Source: Euglena gracilis (Eukaryota; Euglenida; Euglenophyceae; Euglenales). Taken from it: DNA of 64,000 nt. This document shows positions 50,825 through 61,323 of the stretch, piece by piece (within the stretch, counting starts at the first letter, position 1; the number at the start of each line of letters is the position of its first letter). Location of the stretch: NCBI GenBank assembly GCA_039621445.1, contig CP154954.1:36999703-37063702 (forward strand). The letters run 5' to 3'. The notes under the pieces are model-generated. The model had not been told where the DNA came from, did not search any database, and saw nothing but the letters and a program-made list of their open reading frames with translations. Position numbers and translations under genes: made by a program.

Positions 50825-53158
50825 GGGAGCCCGAGGTCTGAGGGCACGGACCTCTGGGCTGATGGACAGATGGAGGTAGGAACTGATCACCCCTGCCCCC
50901 CCTGCCCATCGGTCTTTTTGGTCGGTACCCGGAAAATTTTCGGGTCCCCCACTCCCCGCGCCAAATTTTTGCTTGGAATGTTGAGCAAAGTAAGCCAAGG
51001 GTCATGGAACAGTTGGCGCAACAACAATTTTACACCCAACCCTTCGCTTTGCGTACCCCCCATGGAACTTTTGGTCCAAGCGAAAATCAAAACTCAAAGT
51101 TTCTGTGCACAAGCCAAAATTTTAGTCGACACAGGGTGTCGAATCCCCCTTCTTTTCCGCAAAGGACTTATACCCACCCCCCTCTTGGTTCATGCCAAGA
51201 ATCCCATCAAAATTATGACCGCTGACAACAGCCCCATGTGCGGTGGTGACTTGGGATGCATTTTGGACATAGTCCTCCCCATTATCCCGAAGCACCACAC
51301 ACAACCCCCACAATTCCAAAATTTTCTGGGTACTTGGGCATTCGAGGCGAATATCGCCGGGTCAGATGTCATACTCAGTTTTCCGTTCCTCCGGCAACAC
51401 CGATTGGTGGTGGATTGTCCTTCGCACGGTTTGCGCACTACCCCCCGCACACACACCACACCCCCGAACTTGTTCCCCATGACATCCCCCAGGATGTCCC
51501 CCCGCATTTCCACAACGTTTTCCACAACCGAAAACACCGTTTCCTACCCTAGGGGTAAAGAGAAAGCTGCCCCCCTACCCACCGCACTTTTACCGCTCGT
51601 TTCCCATGCGGTAGGGAAAGCCAGTAGCTTAACCCCGCACGTTTCGCTGGGTTCCCAGGCGAAAGCCCAAAGGCCTGAAGAAATTTCGGTGTCGAGTAGC
51701 CGCCCAGCTGCACAACTTTTACGCTTTCCACCAGGTGTGTCGAGTTCAGACACCCCTGTACACCCCCCAGCAGCTACCCCAACCGACACCAACTTATGCA
51801 CTGACACCCACACAAACGCGCACCACATGCACCACCCCTCCTACCAATGCGCTCACTGTCGGAGAATTTCCGCTTACCATGATTTTGATTGTGGATGTCT
51901 AGTTGAAACTTCCAAACTAATCCGATTGGATCCCGCAACCGGGAATTTTTCCCCCCCTACACCTGGTAGTGATACCTATACACCTGGTACGGATTTAATA
52001 GATAACCAAAAGGTACACAGCCTTGATACCATGGGTGATACACCCATCAGCACACTTGGTAATTATGCACAGCTCACAAATCCACTTGGCAGTTTTTCGC
52101 AATTCGCGAAAGTGAATCGAGCACTACAGTGCAAAGGCATAGCCTCCCTCTTCGGATTCGCGCATAGCGCTCCCTATGCGCCTATGGCGCTCTCCAACAC
52201 CCCCGCGCATATCGCGCTTCCCGCACATAGTGCGAATTCCGCGCATATCGCGCTCGCCGCACATAGTGCGAATCCCGCGCATATCGCGCATTCCGCGCTA
52301 TCGCGCATCACCGATGATTGGGTATATGCCCAACCCACCCATGTCCCCCCTGGAATGAGTCCTATGGACATGTATGTGGATGATTCACAATTTCGTTGTT
52401 CTGTGTTACAGCGTGTTCCCCCCCTTCAGGATGTTGAGCGGATCTCCAAGTACACCAAGGATACCTGGAATGCTTTTCAATTTGGTCAATATCGAATTTT
52501 GAAACATTGGTTTTCAAAAATCGCCGATATGGCGGATTCTTTTGATTTGACCTTGGAAATTGATGCATTCTCCTCCAACGCGCATTCGCGATTACCGCGA
52601 CATTGGTCGCAACATTCTAATGCTTTTGATAAGTTTTGGGGAGACACTATCCTATGGATGCATCCCCCCCTGAAACTTATCCCGCTTGTTGTAGATAAAA
52701 TTTTCCAGGATCAAGCGCGAGGCGCATTACTTGTTCCTGTGAATCCCGAAGCGGAATGGTTTCTAAATTTGACTTATGTCACATTTTATTGGTGGGACCT
52801 ACCAAATGATGTTCCTCTATTCGAGGATTTCCGTGGAGTGGTATTACCACCTTTTCAAGAAATCATTTTCCGTGTTTGTTTCTTTGATGCTTTTCATGTT
52901 TCTCAATCTCCACCGCTGAATGTAAGTGTGTTGGATCATACCGACTATGTGGGAGCCGATATGGCTTTTGTGCATAATGCCGATAGGCATCCCAGTTCGG
53001 AATCCCCTGTGGTCGATATGATCCATAAACAGGTTTCCGCTGTCATTGAAAGTGCAGGACAGCATCCAAAATCAGCAGAACTCTGTACGCGCATCAGTCG
53101 CGAATTTTCTGGTGTTTTGGAAAACCCTGTTTATCCGCGGACCTTTTGGCGTTTGTAA
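50825..53158 (+). CDS. pol: Protease and Dam-like domain of Pol, element 3
   Basis: Open in the gag frame from the codon after UAG; ATG at 50870 is the first Met, giving 762 codons. Aspartic protease: AKILVDTGCRIPLLF (DTG at residues 87-89 from that Met). A long Pro/Thr/His-rich linker follows, with a HPSYQCAHCRRISAYHDF block. Near residues 560-610 comes TLEIDAFSSNAHSRLPRHW, then GDTILWMHPPLKLIPLVVDKI: the Dam-like pattern seen in element 2 and the DIRS copies, with HPPL at the NPPW site. The domain therefore sits between protease and RT here. At 53140-53158 the frame ends (YPRTFWRL), and the homologous reading (RGPFGVCKIELKEGAKP) continues +1. Confidence 0.75.
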   Translation, partial: GSPRSEGTDLWADGQMEVGTDHPCPPCPSVFLVGTRKIFGSPTPRAKFLLGMLSKVSQGSWNSWRNNNFTPNPSLCVPPMELLVQAKIKTQSFCAQAKILVDTGCRIPLLFRKGLIPTPLLVHAKNPIKIMTADNSPMCGGDLGCILDIVLPIIPKHHTQPPQFQNFLGTWAFEANIAGSDVILSFPFLRQHRLVVDCPSHGLRTTPRTHTTPPNLFPMTSPRMSPRISTTFSTTENTVSYPRGKEKAAPLPTALLPLVSHAVGKASSLTPHVSLGSQAKAQRPEEISVSSSRPAAQLLRFPPGVSSSDTPVHPPAATPTDTNLCTDTHTNAHHMHHPSYQCAHCRRISAYHDFDCGCLVETSKLIRLDPATGNFSPPTPGSDTYTPGTDLIDNQKVHSLDTMGDTPISTLGNYAQLTNPLGSFSQFAKVNRALQCKGIASLFGFAHSAPYAPMALSNTPAHIALPAHSANSAHIALAAHSANPAHIAHSALSRITDDWVYAQPTHVPPGMSPMDMYVDDSQFRCSVLQRVPPLQDVERISKYTKDTWNAFQFGQYRILKHWFSKIADMADSFDLTLEIDAFSSNAHSRLPRHWSQHSNAFDKFWGDTILWMHPPLKLIPLVVDKIFQDQARGALLVPVNPEAEWFLNLTYVTFYWWDLPNDVPLFEDFRGVVLPPFQEIIFRVCFFDAFHVSQSPPLNVSVLDHTDYVGADMAFVHNADRHPSSESPVVDMIHKQVSAVIESAGQHPKSAELCTRISREFSGVLENPVYPRTFWRL
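52155..52310 (+). repeat. Alternating short palindrome array within element 3
   Basis: Alternation of GCGCATATCGCGC and GCACATAGTGCGAA-type units, six or seven in a row, each self-complementary around ATAT or ATAG. In the pol frame it reads as repeated (A/S)-H-I-A/(A/S)-H-S-A, i.e. it stays in frame within the linker upstream of the Dam-like domain. Confidence 0.9.
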
Positions 53159-54211
53159 GATTGAGCTTAAGGAAGGTGCAAAGCCAATGCATCGGAAATT
53201 TTTCCGTTGTTCCGGAGAAAGAGAGATAGCTCTCAATGAAATGATTGAAAAGCTCATAGAGCGGAAGTGGATCATCCCTTCCAAGAGTGAATGGACCTCC
53301 CAAGCAGGTCAGAAAAAGTGGAGGCTGGTACTGGATTATCGGTACTTAAACTCACAGACTAAGGATGACCCATTCCCGTTACCTCTAATAGAGGACCTTA
53401 TCACAAAACAAGCGGATAACCGCTTGTGGTCAATTTTCGACCTGGAGGATGGTTTCCACCAAAGGTATCTGGATCCCGATTCGCAAGCCTATACAGCTTT
53501 TGTAACATCCAAAGGTGTTTACCAATGGACGGTTTTACCAATGGGTGTTAAGAATGGACCAGCAATGTTTCAGCGCATGATCCAATGGGTCTTACGGGAT
53601 TTACCGTTTGCGCTGGTATACATTGATGATGTTTTGGTTGGTACCCCCCCTCCTTCAGCGAATACACACGAGAATATTCTCGACATTCACTATCGTGATG
53701 TTCGCGCGGTATTAGCCGCATTTCTCAAACACAGACTTTTTGTCAAAGGTGCCAAAATGCACTTATTTCGCGAAACGATAAAGTTTTGCGGTCACATTCT
53801 CAATAATGGCCAACGCCGAGCGGCGCCTAGCAAACTAGAGGCCATTAAGAAATGGACACCTGAGGTCATCAAGACCATCACCCATTTGAAAGGATTTTTG
53901 GGATTAGCCCAATATTACGCGATTTACATGAAAGATTTCGCGAAAATCGCGGTACCTCTATCGAGGCAACTCAAAAATCGCGCACCCGAAAATACCAAAG
54001 TCAAATGGGACGCAGATATGCGTGAAGCTCTAGAGAGCATTAAAAAGCTAATGCTTGAAAATGTCGTACTCGACATCGCGGATCCCTACAAGCCTTATGT
54101 GCTAGAAGTCGATAGCAGCGATTATGCTGTAGGCGGAGTTCTAAGCCAGCATAACGCGGCTAACGAATTACGCCCTGTAGCATTCTTCAGTAGAAAGCTC
54201 GCTCCATTTGG
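53046..54211 (+). pseudogene. pol: RT and truncated RNase H of element 3
   Basis: The meaningful part starts near 53140 (RGPFGVCKIELKEGAKP). RT: KWRLVLDYRYLNSQTKDDPF, WSIFDLEDGFHQRYL, catalytic ALVYIDDVLVGT, FLGLAQYYAIYMK. RNase H starts at YVLEVDSSDYAVGGVLSQHN and breaks off after LRPVAFFSRKLAPFG at about 54211. Everything downstream is unrelated, so the rest of RNase H and any integrase and 3' LTR are missing. Ty3/gypsy-like but distinct from elements 1 and 2. Confidence 0.88.
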
Positions 54212-56339
54212 GGGGTTGGTGTGTGTCATTCCTTCCCTGCCACCAAGAAATTGTCCCCCAACTCCCATCTACGCCAGGGCAAATGCAGCAAATGGCAGAG
54301 AGGAGCACACCTCTGCCCCCAGCACCCACACCTGTGCTGCCGCCTGCCTCTGCCGCCGCCGACACCGCTCCTGGCAGCCGCTGCTGCCATCTGGCACCCA
54401 CGCCAAACCCAACCTCAGCAAATGGAATGGCCACCTTATTAAACCTCATTAGCCAAAACACTCGACCTTTCCATCCCTGGGTTTGTGTGCGTTTCCATGT
54501 CTGGGGTGTCCTGTCCCAGACTGGGGGGGGGGTTGGGGCTTTCTCCGGTTGGGGCCAGAGGTGGTTTCTGGGAGCGGCAGTGTTCTGGGTTTGCCCCGGC
54601 CCAGTGCTGGCCGCCACCAAGCATCAGCACCCCATGGGGGCATATGAGTCAGTGGGATCAGGACACACGCAACAGCCAGGCGCCTATAGTCCAGCAGATG
54701 GCCATTGCAGGTGTGCAGCCGCGGACCCGATTGGTCCAAGAATCAGGGCAGGACCACAACAGGCCCAGGGCAGAGGTTGCATAACACATGAGTTTTGCAG
54801 ATGGCAAGAGCACAGGAGTTCCAAGCAAAGCAGGCGAAGCACAATGGGGGAGCACGTTAGACAGCCCCAGCGAGCTGCAGCACCAAAGCAAAGGGGCAGC
54901 AAGACAGCAAAAAGAGGCCTGGTCGGCTTGTGCGGTCTACGGAGGAAAGAGGTCGAGGGCAGTCGAAGGATGGCGGCAAGGGGGCCCAAATGGCCAAAGC
55001 ACCGACCTGGCCATGAGCAACCATCACACCGGTTCTCACCGAACCCTTTTCCCGTCCCCTGCTGGCCTCCGACTATAAGTGCCTGGCGGGGTCATCATGT
55101 GCCTGGTGGCGGCCGCACATGGGCCGGCGGGACCCCGTGCTCTGCGGTTCCGGGGGGAAAAATACAACAGGCAGCCAAAAGCGTTCATTTTCCTGGGCCT
55201 CTGGCACAATTCTGTGCCAGGGGGCCTGCCGTGCACTGCCGGCCACGGCTTTGCACAGGTTTTTTTTCAGCCGCCCTCACAAAATGCAACCGCAAGCGCC
55301 TAATCGGACGTACAGTGCCTGTCATCCACGTTCATCCCGGGGGGGGGGGGGGGCAAGCAGTGGTGGTGGGACCGGCATTTCTGGGGGGTGGGGGGGGGGG
55401 GGTTGTGGGTTGGGTTGCGAAACCATCCGCACCACCCAAAGCGGTGGCCAGGCAGACCGCCGCGGCGGCGCTGGCCTCCTTCCCCGCCGCACTGCCGGCC
55501 CGCCGCGCCGTCCCGGTGCTCCGGCGGCGAAGTCTGGTCTGGGGCGCAGCTTCCTCGCCCTGCACACCAATGAGGGGGGGGATTGGGGGAGGGGGGCAGT
55601 GAGCAGCCTGGGGTGTCTCGTCCGCTGCCCAGAAAACACTTCTCATAAATCAACGAAGCGCTGGCTGGCTCCCCTTGAGGGGGGTTCCAGGCAGGCTTCT
55701 GCTTAAGGCCCCCAGGGGTCCACCGGCATTTTGCGGAGACATCGGATAAAGCCACCAGCCAGAGCTAGACCCTCCCCCTCTGGGGGGTCCGGGGGACTCA
55801 CCCGGACAATATTTCCTTTGGCACTGTGCACCAATAGCAGCCAAAGTTATTCAAAAATCCCTGCAATAAAAACAATGTGCGTCCAAAAAAACCACGCACG
55901 CAAAATCCATGCACAATGAACAAATATGAATTCACACCCAGAGAGAAAATCTGAGTGGTTGGAAGCCAGTGCTAGAATACCTTGCTGAAGCGGAAAGCGC
56001 ACACCTGCACACAGGCCAGGCAGGGGTTTTTTTTTTAAGACCGGGGGGGAGGGGGGTCACCCCCAACCACTTTCCCCAAAAATGGCCAAAAAATGATGCA
56101 AAACGCCCAAAATACCAGCCCTGGGGGGGGCTCGCTTCCTGCTGATGCAGCAGCACACACCTGGCAACGAGCGGACCGGTGAGCAGATGGACGTGGGAGG
56201 TGGTCAGAGCGCATCCCGTCCCCGCTCCTTCGCTTGCCCCCGCTCCTGCGCCGCCTGGCCGCCGCTGCCTCCCGTCAGTGCCCTCCCCCAGCTCACACAA
56301 ACAGCGCAAACTCCACAACAAACTGTGTTGCCTGCTCTG
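54212..56339. other. GC-rich region without recognised genes
   Basis: Begins at the break of element 3. A plus-strand frame of about 464 codons (54208-55602) is open but matches nothing, has no domain-like blocks, and its bases read equally openly on other frames; I treat it as doubtful. 55310-55620 is the second copy of the dispersed repeat at 44450-44650. G/C homopolymers occur at 55340-55400. Confidence 0.5.
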
Positions 56340-56480
56340 CATGTGCTGTGTTCCTCGCACTTTCTGTGAGTGCACATGCGTGTGTGCGTGTGCGTGTGCA
56401 TATGCGTGTGTGTGTGTGTGTGTGTGTGTGCGTGCGTGCGCGCAAGTGCATGCGTGTGCGCGCGCGTGTGTGCGTGGATG
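56340..56480. repeat. (TG)n-type microsatellite, second locus
   Basis: TGTGCGTG/TGTGTG mixture, purest at about 56408-56430. Confidence 0.9.
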
Positions 56481-56639
56481 CAAGCTTTCTAAAAAAACAG
56501 ACTCAGCTTTGTTCCGATTTTGCATTATCAAGCAGGGGAAACAACAACGCGACCAATTCACAAAAAAACTGTCAACCACAAGCTATTTTGTGGTAGTGCG
56601 GGGCACTGGGCTGGAAGCGAGGAGGTGGGTGTTGGCGAT

Positions 56640-56950
56640 GGCCACCTTCCTCTTCCATTGTCTCCCTCTCCTTCTCTGATCATTCCCTTTTCCTTCTTCT
56701 CTGATCATTCTTTCTTCCTTCTTCTCCTTCCTCCTTCGTATTCCATCGCCTGCTTCCTTCTTCTTGCTCCTTCTTCTTTTTCCCCTTCCTTCTTATTTCT
56801 TCTTATTCCTCTCCTTTCCTCTTCTTCCTATTCCTCCTCCTTTTTCATTCTTCTTTTTTCCTTCATTTTCCTCCTCCTTCTCCTCCTTGGAGAGTACCTG
56901 AATGCCAAGAGGTGTGGGGAGTGACAACCACATAAAATTCTTGGCAAAAA
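56640..56950. repeat. Pyrimidine tract plus dispersed repeat, copy 2
   Basis: A CTT/TTC-rich tract of about 240 bp followed by the same unique block as at 43860-43935. Confidence 0.65.
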
Positions 56951-57059
56951 CACAGCATGCAAAAAAAAACACAAAAAAAAGTCAAAAATTTGCCACTCAG
57001 GTGGGGGATACAGCTGCTCAACACCCCGAATTGTAAAATTTTGACAATTTTCAACTGTT

Positions 57060-57894
57060 AACCAGGGCACGGGGCGTGATTTTCAGGCCAAGATCTGTTT
57101 CCTCACTTACGAAACAGTGGGGTTTTTGGGGATGGGGAACCCAGCTGACCTGGTCCCGGGGGCTGGTGGCGCTCTTTGGCAACCCCATTTCCTGGCATTG
57201 AGGCAATCCGGCCCCGAAAGTCACGCCCCCACGCCCCCCCATGCCCCCCCCCCCTGATAAACACCAAAAAATTGTGAGAATTTTGCTATTTGGGGGGGTT
57301 GAGCAGCACTGGTTCTGGTATTAATGGGATCATTGAGGGGTTTTTCTTAAAATTTTGTTATTCGGGGGTGGGAATACAGCTGCTCTAAACCCCCCGAATT
57401 GCAAAATTTTGACAATCGGGCCGTGGGGGCGTGATTTTCAAGGCCAGATTGAATGCAGGAAATGTGGGGTGCCAAAAAGCGCCACCAGCCCCCGGGACCT
57501 GTTCCTTCACAAACCAAAATTTTTGACACTGTCGTTTGGGGGGGGGGGGCGGTCATGCAGCGAACAATCGCCCCCGAGACGGGGTGGGGGGGGTCATACA
57601 ATTTTTTACCGACCCCCGGGAGGGGGGGGAGGGGGGGGTCACTCCACTTTTTGAAAAACCAGTCAGTCACTTTTTTTTTGGGAAGCCAGTCAGTCACTAC
57701 CCCCCCTCCCCCCCGGGGGGGTCAGCCACTCAGAAAAACGGCCGATTTCCAGTCACTTTGGGCCATTTTAGGCCAAAAAAATTTTCCCGACGCCTTTGGC
57801 GCCGGGGTCACTCAAGCCACTTTTGCCCACCCCTGGCCGACCCCCCCCCCACCCAAAACCAGTCAGTCACTCTGAAAAAACCAGTCAGTCTGAT
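57060..57894. repeat. Satellite fragments and GTCAGTCACT repeats
   Basis: One satellite A monomer (GGGAACCCAGCTGACCTGGTC near 57135) and module B pieces (CCCCGAATTG(C/T)AAAATTTTGACAA at about 57022 and 57393). From 57655 to 57895 CCAGTCAGTCACT is repeated four times at irregular spacing. Confidence 0.75.
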
Positions 57895-60800
57895 ATTCAT
57901 GGGGTTTTGGGGGGTGGGGAACCCAGCTGACCTGGTCCCGGGGGCTGGTGGCCCTCTTGGCACCCACCATTTCCTGGCATTGGGGTAATCTGGCCAACCC
58001 CCCGAATTGCAAAATTTGGACAATTTTCAGCTGTTGAAGGGGGGCGGGGGGCGTGCTTTTCAAAGCCAGATTGAATGCCAAGAAATGCGGGGTGCCAAAA
58101 CGTGCCACCAGCCCCCGGACTGGGTCCCTGACACTAACCCTAACCCTGTTCCTTCACGAACCAAAAACCCTGCCGCTTTGGCCCTGCCGTTTGAGGGGGA
58201 GGGGTGGCGGTCGCACAGATGGTCCCAAATTACACAAAAAAAGGGCAAACTTTTGCGATTGTGGGGTGGTGACCAGCAGCGGCTCAGGTGATTCTGGGGT
58301 TTTTGGGGGGTGGGGAGCCCAGCTGACCTGGTCCCGGGGGCTGGTGGGACGCTTTGGCACACCCCATTTCCTGGCATTGAGGCAATCTGGCCGCGAATAT
58401 CACGCCCCCACGCCCTCCCCCCTCCGGTTAACACCCAAAAATTGTGAGAAATGTGCTATTTGGGGGGGTTGAGCAGCAGTGGTTCTGATATTCATGGGGT
58501 TTTTGGGGGGTGGGGAGCCCAGCTGACCTGGTCCCGGGGGCTGGTGGGACGCTTTGGCACACCCCATTTCCTGGCATTGAGGCAATCTGGCCCCGAAAAT
58601 CACGCCCCCACGCCCGTCCCCCTCTGGTTAACACCCAAAAATTGTGAAAATTTGGCTATTTGGGGGGGTTGAGCAGCAGTGGTTCTGATATTCATGGGGT
58701 TTTTGGGGGGTGGGGAGCCCAGCTGACCTGGTCCCGGGGGCTGGTCGGACGCTTTGGCACCCCCCAAATTCCTGGCATTGAGGCAATCTGGCCCCCAACA
58801 CCACGCCCCCCCCCCCCCGATTCGCCCAAAAAAAAAATTGCCAAAAATTTTGGTATTTGGGGGGTGTTTTCAGCAGTGGTTTTGATTTTCATGGGTTTTT
58901 GGGGGGTGGGGAACCCAGCTGACCTGGTCCCGGGGGCTGGTCGCACGTTTTGGCCCCCCCCAATTCCTGGCATTGAGGCAATCTGGTCCCGAAAACCACG
59001 CCCCCCCCCCCCGCCCTTCGGTGCCGATTTATACCAAAAAAAAATTGCCAAAATTTTGCCATTGTGGGGAGTTTTCAGCAGTGGTTTCAATTACTGTGTG
59101 GTTTTTGGGGGTGGGGAACCCAGCTGACCTGGTCCCGGGGGCTGGTTGCACGTTTTGGCACCCCCCAATTCCTGGCATTGAGGCAATCTGGTCCTTGAAA
59201 CCACGCCCCCCCCCCCCTCCCCCCCCATTTTTTCCAAAAAAATGGCAAAACTTTTGCAATTGTGGGGTGTTCACCAGCAGTGGTTTTAGTTATTGTGGGG
59301 TTTTGGGGGTGGGGAACCCAGCTGACCTGGTCCCGGGGGCTGGTCGCACGTTTTGGCACCCCCCAATTCCTGGCATTGAGCCAATCTGGCCCCGAAATCA
59401 CGCCCCCACGCCCCCCCCCCCCCCCCTAACGCCCAAAGATTGTGAAGATTTTGCTATTTGGGGGGTGTTTTCAGCAGTGGTGCTGATATTCATGGGTTTT
59501 TGGGGGGTGGGGAACCCAGCTGACCTGGTCCCAGGGGCCGGTCGCACGTTTTGGCACCCCCCAATTCCTGGCATTGAGGCAATCTGGTCCCGAGAACCAC
59601 GCCCCCCCCCCCTTCCGCCCCGATTTATACCAAAAAATTGCCAAAACTTTTGCAATTGTGGGGTGTTTTCAGCAGTGGTTTCAATTACTGTGTGGTTTTT
59701 GGTGGTGGGGAACCCAGCTGACCTGGTCCCGGGGGCTGGTTGCACGTTTTGGCACCCCCCAATTCCTGGCATTGAGGCAATCTGGTCCCGAGAACCCCCC
59801 CCCCCCCCCCCTTCCGCCCCGATTTATACCAAAAAATTGCCAAAACTTTTGCAATTGTGGGGTGTTTTCAGCAGTGGTTTCAATTACTGTGTGGTTTTTG
59901 GGGGTGGGGAACCCAGCTGACCTGGTCCCGGGGGCTGGTCGCACGTTTTGGCCCCCCCAATTCCTGGCATTGAGGCAATCTGGTCCTTGAAACCACGCCC
60001 CCCCCCCCTTCCGCCCCGACTTATACCAAAAAAATGCCAAAAATTTGCTATTGTGGGGTGTTCACCAGCAGTGGTTTTAGTTATTGTGGGGTTTTTGGGG
60101 GTGGGGAACCCAGCTGACCTGGTCCCGGGGGCTGGTCGCACGTTTTGGCACCCCCCAATTCCTGGCATTGAGGCAATCTGGCCCCGAAAATCACGCCCCC
60201 ACGCCCCCCCCCCCCCCGATTAACGCCCAAAGATTGTGAAGATTTTGCTATTTGGGGGGTGTTGAGCAGCAGTGGTGCTGATATTCATGGGTTTTTGGGG
60301 GGTGGGGAACCCAGCTGACCTGGTCCCGGGGGCCGGTGGGACGTTTTGGCGCAACCCGTTACCTGGCATTGAGGCAATCTGGCCCCGAAAATCACGCCCC
60401 CACACGCCCCCCCCCCCCGATTAGCACCCAAAAATTGTGAAAATTTTGCTATTTGGGGGGGGTGTTGAGCAGCAGTGGTTCTGATATTCATGGGGGTTTT
60501 GGGGGGTGGGGAACCCAGCTGACCTGGTCCCGGGGGCCGGTCGCACGTTTTGGCACCCCCCAATTCCTGGCATTGAGGCAATCTGGTCCCGAAAATCACG
60601 CCCCCACGCCCCCCCCTATTAGCACCCAAAAATTGTGAAAATTTTGCTATTTGGGGGGTGTTGAGCAGCAGTGGTGCTGATATTCATGGGGCTTTTGGGG
60701 GGTGGGGAACCCAGCTGACCTGGTCCCGGGGGCCGGTGGGACATTTTGGCACACCCCATGCCCCGATTGATTCAAAAAAATGTCAAATTTTGGGGGGATA
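57895..60800. repeat. Tandem satellite, monomer about 200 bp
   Basis: The landmark CCCAGCTGACCTGGTCCC(G/A)GGGG recurs at 57918, then at 58318, 58518, 58718, 58914, 59119, 59317, 59515, 59713, 59912, 60109, 60310, 60514 and 60710, i.e. every 196-205 bp. Each monomer also has CCTGGCATTGAGGCAATCTGG, an ACGCC plus C-run and an AAAATTGT/TTTGC(T)ATT block. Variation is mostly in homopolymer length. A second module B (CAGCTGTTGAA, CAGATGGTCCCAAATTACAC) fills 57995-58290. Confidence 0.95.
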
Positions 60801-61151
60801 CAGCGCTGCTCAACCCCCCCCCCCGAATTGCAAAATTTTGACAATTCTCATGATCATCATTTCTTCTTGCACTGCTGGATCTGCAGATTCTGGGTTTTTG
60901 GAAGCAAATCTCACATGCATCGGGTGGGGAACCAGTGACTGGTCCCGGGGGATGGGGAGTGGACTCGCGGCGGAAATTGTCTGTTAGCGTTCCACGGCAT
61001 GCATGAATGATGGTCCAAAATTAAAAACAAAAAAAAAGGCAAACTTTTGCGATTGTGGGGTGGTGACCAGCAGCGGCTCAGCAGATTCTGGGGTTTTTGG
61101 GGGGTGGGGAACCCAGCTGACCTGGTCCCGGGGGCTGGTGGGACGTTTTGG
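60801..61151. repeat. Satellite module B and one A monomer, up to the insertion
   Basis: GATACAGCGCTGCTCAACC, module B, then an A monomer at 61110 that is cut at GGGACGTTTTG by the fold-back element. Confidence 0.75.
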
Positions 61152-61323
61152 GGTACTTGTCTGTTAGTCGATCCACGGCAGTGCATCAAGTCTGTTAGTC
61201 GATCCACACCTATTTTTGGCCTACTCCTATTTTTGGCCTACTTTGGGTCACTGAGGGACAGGGAAAGCACAAAACAGGGTCAGAAGATACGGCTGGTGTC
61301 GGCACAGGCTCTCCAGAGTTAGG

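Noticed and set aside
52155-52310. A CRISPR-like array
   Set aside because: Units are contiguous palindromes without unique spacers, in frame inside a eukaryotic retrotransposon gene.
54208-55602. 464-codon plus-strand frame after the break of element 3
   Set aside because: GC-rich DNA with few stops in several frames; low-complexity Gly/Pro/Arg content, no domain, and part of it is a dispersed repeat found at 44450-44650.
58973-59920. Repetitive 315-codon frame (NPADLVPGAG... units) in the satellite
   Set aside because: It follows satellite monomers whose length is near a multiple of three; the repeat unit, homopolymer variation and absence of any domain argue against a gene.
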